The position numbers were made by a program, and so were the translations under genes. From an uncultured Methylophaga sp. (GTDB lineage Bacteria > Pseudomonadota > Gammaproteobacteria > Nitrosococcales > Methylophagaceae): a DNA stretch of 64,000 nucleotides. Positions 60,402 through 64,000 of the stretch are shown here, one piece after another. The notes beneath the pieces were generated by a model. The model was not told where the DNA came from, ran no database searches, and worked only from the letters and a program-made list of their open reading frames with translations. Position 1 is the stretch's first letter, and the number at the start of each line of letters is the position of its first letter. Location of the stretch: contig NZ_CAMYKO010000005.1 in the NCBI RefSeq assembly GCF_947259025.1, positions 1-64,000 on the forward strand. The letters run 5' to 3'.

Positions 60402-61754
60402 TTACTGGTGATAATCAAACTGGATAGGCTGAGCGTCCGGCCGGGTCGACAATGCCTCGTCCCGAACAACGATACTGCCCCGTACAATGGTATGAATCGG
60501 CCAGCCGGTGATGGCTTTGCCATCGTAAGGTGACCAGCCTGACTCACTCGCAACCCAGCTGTTTTCAATAGTGCGTTTAGCGGTGAGATCGACAATAGAA
60601 AAGTCGGCGTCATAGCCCACGGCAATACGTCCTTTACCTTGAATATTGAATAAACGAGCAGGACCCGCACTGGTTAAATCGACCAGACGTTGTAATGTCA
60701 GCCGACCGTGGTGCACATGGTCGAGCATTACCGGTAGCAGGGTTTGTACGCCAGTCATACCGCTGGGGGAGTTGGGATAAGGTTTGGCTTTTTCTTCCAG
60801 GGTGTGGGGCGCATGGTCACTGCCAATCACATCAACGATGCCATTGTTGATGGCACGCCATAAAGCGTCCTGGTGGCGTTTTTCCCTGACCGGCGGGTTC
60901 ATCTGAGCGAGACTGCCCAGACGTTCATAGCAGTCTGGTGCGCTCATGGTCAGATGATGCGGGGTGACCTCAACGCTGACATGGTGCTTATGTTCGGCCA
61001 GGAAGGCGATCTCTTCTTCAGTACTGATATGAAGCACATGTAAGCGCCGACCGGTTTTTTCAGACAAGGCGACGATACGTTTGGTCGCCAATAAGGCACT
61101 CTCCACATCACGCCAGAAGGGGTGCTGAAGTACATCTTTACCGGCCTCAACAAGCTGACGACGCTCACGCAGACGTTGTTCATCTTCAGCATGAATGGCC
61201 ACACGGCGCTGACCTGAGCTCAAAATTCGTTCCAGAATCGTTTGATCATCAGTTAATAAATCACCAAACGAGCTACCCATAAACACTTTCACGCCCGAGC
61301 AACCGGGCAGTAACTCCAACTCGGCCAATTGCTCGGCATTAACGACAGAGCCTCCGAGATAGAAAGCATAGTCACACCAGGCGCTGCGTTTCGCGATATC
61401 CAGCTTGGCACCAAGATCGGCTTTATGCATCGTTAAGGGATTGGTATTGGGCATCTCGAATATGCCGGTAATGCCGCCAAGCACCGCACCTCGTGTACCC
61501 GCTTCAATCGTCTCTTTGTGGGTTAACCCCGGTTCACGGAAGTGTACCTGTGTGTCCATCACGCCGGGCATCACATGCAGACCCTTCACCGATAAGGTGG
61601 TGTCTGCTGACCACTGCGCTTGCAAATCACCCAATGCCACAACACGGCCACCTCGGCAGGCGATATCGATTTTCAGTTCACCAGAGGGAGTGATGACGAT
61701 GCCGTCACTGATCAGTAAGTCAGCATGATGGGATGCTGCTTGCGTATCATTCAT
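60402..61754 (-). CDS. pyrC: Dihydroorotase paralogue (PyrC2 type)
   Basis: A 450-residue class I dihydroorotase, which closes the ring in pyrimidine synthesis. The first metal motif DxHxH reads Asp67-Thr-Gln69-Val-His71, so one histidine ligand is glutamine. Other active-site parts remain: REPGLTHKE, the lysine in [23 protein letters not shown] and [11 protein letters not shown]. Such paralogues occur in zinc regulons and may use another metal or bind zinc differently. Catalytic activity is not proven by sequence. It overlaps thrS2 by eight bases. Confidence 0.9.
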   Translation of the reverse strand: MNDTQAASHHADLLISDGIVITPSGELKIDIACRGGRVVALGDLQAQWSADTTLSVKGLHVMPGVMDTQVHFREPGLTHKETIEAGTRGAVLGGITGIFEMPNTNPLTMHKADLGAKLDIAKRSAWCDYAFYLGGSVVNAEQLAELELLPGCSGVKVFMGSSFGDLLTDDQTILERILSSGQRRVAIHAEDEQRLRERRQLVEAGKDVLQHPFWRDVESALLATKRIVALSEKTGRRLHVLHISTEEEIAFLAEHKHHVSVEVTPHHLTMSAPDCYERLGSLAQMNPPVREKRHQDALWRAINNGIVDVIGSDHAPHTLEEKAKPYPNSPSGMTGVQTLLPVMLDHVHHGRLTLQRLVDLTSAGPARLFNIQGKGRIAVGYDADFSIVDLTAKRTIENSWVASESGWSPYDGKAITGWPIHTIVRGSIVVRDEALSTRPDAQPIQFDYHQ

Positions 61755-63762
61755 GGGTGTCAGCCTGTTGGGGTTGCAATGCTTCCAGCACAGCCTGAAG
61801 TTGCTCAGTCTGTGCCTTTTGATCCGGTGGTTGAATCACATCAGTCATGAGGCTGAGCATCTCAGTGATGGGCAAAGCGCCCAGGTTGTTGCCATTCAGC
61901 TGGCGCAATGAGAGGGTCTGATGTTCTGTCTCTTTATCACCAATAACAGCAATATAGGGAATACGTTGCAGCGTGTGTTGGCGGACCTTGTAGCCTATTT
62001 TTTCTGAGCGGTTATCGATATCGACGCGACATCCTGCGTGGCGAAGTAACTGGGCAACCTGCTCTGCGTAACCGCTGAGGCCCTCATGAATGGTGCAGAT
62101 AATCAGTTGAACAGGGGATAACCAGACGGGCAGCTTGCCTTCATACTGTTCGATAAGAATGCCGATAAAGCGCTCCAGCGAACCCAAAATGGCGCGGTGC
62201 AACAGCACCGGCGGCTGAGGCGCGCCATTATCACCGATGTAACTGAGCCCGAAACGTTCCGGCAGATTCATGTCGACCTGTAGTGTGCCGCACTGCCAGT
62301 CCCGTTTAATCGCATCCTGGAGGACAAACTCCAGTTTGGGCCCGTAAAATGCGCCTTCACCCTCATTGACCTGATATGGCAGCTGTAATTCATGCAGTGC
62401 ATTGATGAGGGCTTGTTCCAGGCGATCCCAGGTTTTATCGGATCCGATTCGGTTATCGGGTCGTGTAGACAGCTTGATTCGGATATCGTCAAAACCCAGC
62501 TGTTTGTAGATGTCCAGCAGCAGGGCAATGGCAGCAACACATTCCGGCTGCATCTGATCAGGCGTGCAGTAGATATGGGCGTCATCCTGGGTAAAATGTC
62601 TGACACGCAGTAAGCCATGCAAGGCACCGGATGGCTCATAGCGATGCACTTTACCAAACTCACTCATTCGAACCGGTAAGTCACGGTAGCTCTTGATGCC
62701 CTGCTTGTAGAGCAACACGCTGCCCGGGCAATTCATGGGCTTCATCGCCAATACCCGACCATCAGCTGTCTCAGTGGTAAACATATGCTCTCGGTAATTG
62801 TGCCAGTGCCCGGAGGTTTCCCAGAGACTTCTGTCCATCACGTCGGGAGAGTTGATTTCCTGGTAGCCTTCATATGACTGTCTGCGGCGCAGATAGGCAA
62901 TTAACTGCTGCAATACCTGCCAGCCCCTAGGCTGCCAGAATACAGAGCCGGGCGCTTCTTCCTGAAAATGAAAAAGATCAAGTTGGCGGCCCAGTTTGCG
63001 GTGATCACGTTTTTCCGCTTGTTCCAACTGATGCAAATGTGCTTTAAGCGCTTTTTTATCCGGCCATGCCGTGCCGTAGACCCGCTGCAGCATTTCATTA
63101 CTGGCATCACCGCGCCAGTAGGCGCCGGCAAGCTTGGTTAATTGAAAGGCCTTACAGAAGGACATATCCGGCACATGCGGACCACGGCACATATCAATAT
63201 ATTCTTCATGGTAATAGAGGCCGACTTCCTTCACGTCGTCAGCCATATCATCAATGATCCGCACTTTGTAAGTTTCGCCGCGGGCTGCAAATATCGCTCT
63301 CGCTTCCGATTTTGCGGTCAGTTTCTTGATAACGCTGTAGCCGGTTTTTGCCAGCGCTTCCATGCGCTGTTGAATGGTGATTAAGTCTTGCGGTGTAAAG
63401 CGATGGTCGCTGTCTATGTCATAGTAAAAACCGTTGTCGATGACTGGACCGATGACCATTCGCGTATCAGGAAACAGTTGTTTGACCGCATGACCGAACA
63501 AATGTGCTGTTGAATGACGGATGATGTCGATGCCCTGTTCACTGTTGGCAAAGATCGGGTCAATCACACAGTCGCTATGGATGACATCACTTAAATCGCG
63601 CGGTTGACCGTTTATCAGCGCCGCCACAACAAAAGGTGTCTTTTTGGGCAGCAGAAGCTGTAATGCTTCTTCAAGACGAACAGGCGTATTGAATGTTTCT
63701 GTCGCCCCTGATTTGAGGGTGACTGTCAGCACAAAGTTGGCCTTGGACGGGGGTAACAACAT
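61747..63762 (-). CDS. thrS: Threonyl-tRNA synthetase paralogue (ThrS2 type)
   Basis: Class II synthetase of up to 671 residues with TGS, editing ([17 protein letters not shown]), catalytic and anticodon domains. The zinc ligands are all kept: cysteine in MKPMNCPGS, histidine in KVHRYEPSG and histidine in [10 protein letters not shown]. So, unlike its neighbours, it has not lost zinc sites. Its place between a carbonic anhydrase and pyrC2 marks it as the zinc-regulon paralogue. A GTG at 63732 with AAGG eight bases upstream is a good alternative start, giving 661 residues and an N-terminus more like other ThrRS. Confidence 0.93.
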   Translation of the reverse strand: MLLPPSKANFVLTVTLKSGATETFNTPVRLEEALQLLLPKKTPFVVAALINGQPRDLSDVIHSDCVIDPIFANSEQGIDIIRHSTAHLFGHAVKQLFPDTRMVIGPVIDNGFYYDIDSDHRFTPQDLITIQQRMEALAKTGYSVIKKLTAKSEARAIFAARGETYKVRIIDDMADDVKEVGLYYHEEYIDMCRGPHVPDMSFCKAFQLTKLAGAYWRGDASNEMLQRVYGTAWPDKKALKAHLHQLEQAEKRDHRKLGRQLDLFHFQEEAPGSVFWQPRGWQVLQQLIAYLRRRQSYEGYQEINSPDVMDRSLWETSGHWHNYREHMFTTETADGRVLAMKPMNCPGSVLLYKQGIKSYRDLPVRMSEFGKVHRYEPSGALHGLLRVRHFTQDDAHIYCTPDQMQPECVAAIALLLDIYKQLGFDDIRIKLSTRPDNRIGSDKTWDRLEQALINALHELQLPYQVNEGEGAFYGPKLEFVLQDAIKRDWQCGTLQVDMNLPERFGLSYIGDNGAPQPPVLLHRAILGSLERFIGILIEQYEGKLPVWLSPVQLIICTIHEGLSGYAEQVAQLLRHAGCRVDIDNRSEKIGYKVRQHTLQRIPYIAVIGDKETEHQTLSLRQLNGNNLGALPITEMLSLMTDVIQPPDQKAQTEQLQAVLEALQPQQADTHE

Positions 63763-63767
63763 GGCGG

Positions 63768-64000
63768 CTAAAACTCGTTTTGTATGTTTTTGTAACCCTT
63801 CACCAAGGCATTGTTAGTCAGGGCGACATCTTCTGAAAATGAGCTGGCATCGGCGGAGACTTGCGGGAATTGAGCGAGGTCAGTATCGGCACCGATACGT
63901 TGCGTTGAGGGCACATAAAAGTTAGCTGGCAGTTCACAACCATCAACTACGGCGTTGTAGCGAACCACGCAGCCGCTATTGAGCTTGCAGTTAAACAAGA
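63768..64000 (-). CDS. Gamma-carbonic anhydrase-like protein, C-terminal part
   Basis: The frame runs off the right edge, so only about 77 C-terminal residues are seen. The segment [30 protein letters not shown] has the rhythm of a left-handed beta helix, and the C-terminal [23 protein letters not shown] matches the tail of the long gamma-carbonic anhydrase type. The catalytic histidines lie outside the window. It precedes thrS2 by five bases and is the known type of extra carbonic anhydrase found in zinc regulons. Confidence 0.75.
   Translation of the reverse strand, partial: LFNCKLNSGCVVRYNAVVDGCELPANFYVPSTQRIGADTDLAQFPQVSADASSFSEDVALTNNALVKGYKNIQNEF

Overview
The window is ordinary chromosomal DNA of a gammaproteobacterium. 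Evidence is the 5S rRNA, E. coli-like protein lengths and the conserved gene orders hfq-hflX-hflK-hflC-DUF2065-hisZ-purA and nrdR-ribD-ribE-ribBX. Gene content (class I fumarase, membrane pyrophosphatase, phosphate-regulated ornithine-lipid synthesis, O-succinylhomoserine sulfhydrylase) would suit a marine or halophilic methylotroph such as Methylophaga. That genus is an inference from general similarity, not something the sequence proves. No phage, insertion sequence, CRISPR array or tRNA gene was found.

Layout. 1-170: end of an rRNA operon (5S rRNA and terminator). 171-581: two copies of a structured intergenic repeat. 582-9800: a DUF3293-like gene, rho, then miaA-hfq-hflX-hflK-hflC-DUF2065-hisZ-purA. 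9800-21884: an NAD(P) oxidoreductase, then glyA-nrdR-riboflavin genes-lpxB-rnhB and pcnB-folK-dNK-panB-panC-panD. 22070-23785: a two-domain acyltransferase (OlsF type) behind a four-repeat Pho box. 23795-31234: mostly minus-strand genes (ychJ, a YeeZ-like epimerase, lytic transglycosylase, CopD-like protein, fumarase, proS, a MIF-like tautomerase, a DUF4124 protein). 31313-41743: RluA-type pseudouridine synthase, MATE transporter, hppA, TauE, rubredoxin, ppa, serB, grxD, clpS-clpA. 41744-42230: AT-rich DNA with DnaA-box-like sites and an inverted-repeat element. 42231-45385: cobalamin genes (cobO, btuB) with a cobalamin riboswitch. 45499-53867: metZ, a von Willebrand A membrane protein coupled to a 1099-residue acidic repetitive membrane protein, an FAD oxidoreductase and greB.

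54086 to the right edge is the most coherent accessory region, a zinc-starvation island. On the plus strand a dyad operator precedes merC-like, dksA2 (two of four zinc cysteines lost), a COG0523 GTPase (CxCC metal chaperone type) and DUF1826. On the minus strand are a gamma-carbonic anhydrase, a second-type thrS, a pyrC paralogue whose DxHxH motif reads DTQVH, and a hisI paralogue whose DCDxD motif reads DDDQD. This set is the kind of Zur regulon described for COG0523 neighbourhoods. The likely logic is to replace zinc enzymes by versions that need less zinc and to ration what remains. Between the two arms lies a ydiJ-type FAD/Fe-S oxidoreductase whose 5' end is thrown out of frame by a 20-bp tandem duplication.

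Regulatory elements visible directly: Pho box (21985-22038), cobalamin riboswitch (45200-45385), candidate Zur dyad (54086-54104), candidate promoters for rho, hfq, hflK and ppa, and eight intrinsic terminators.
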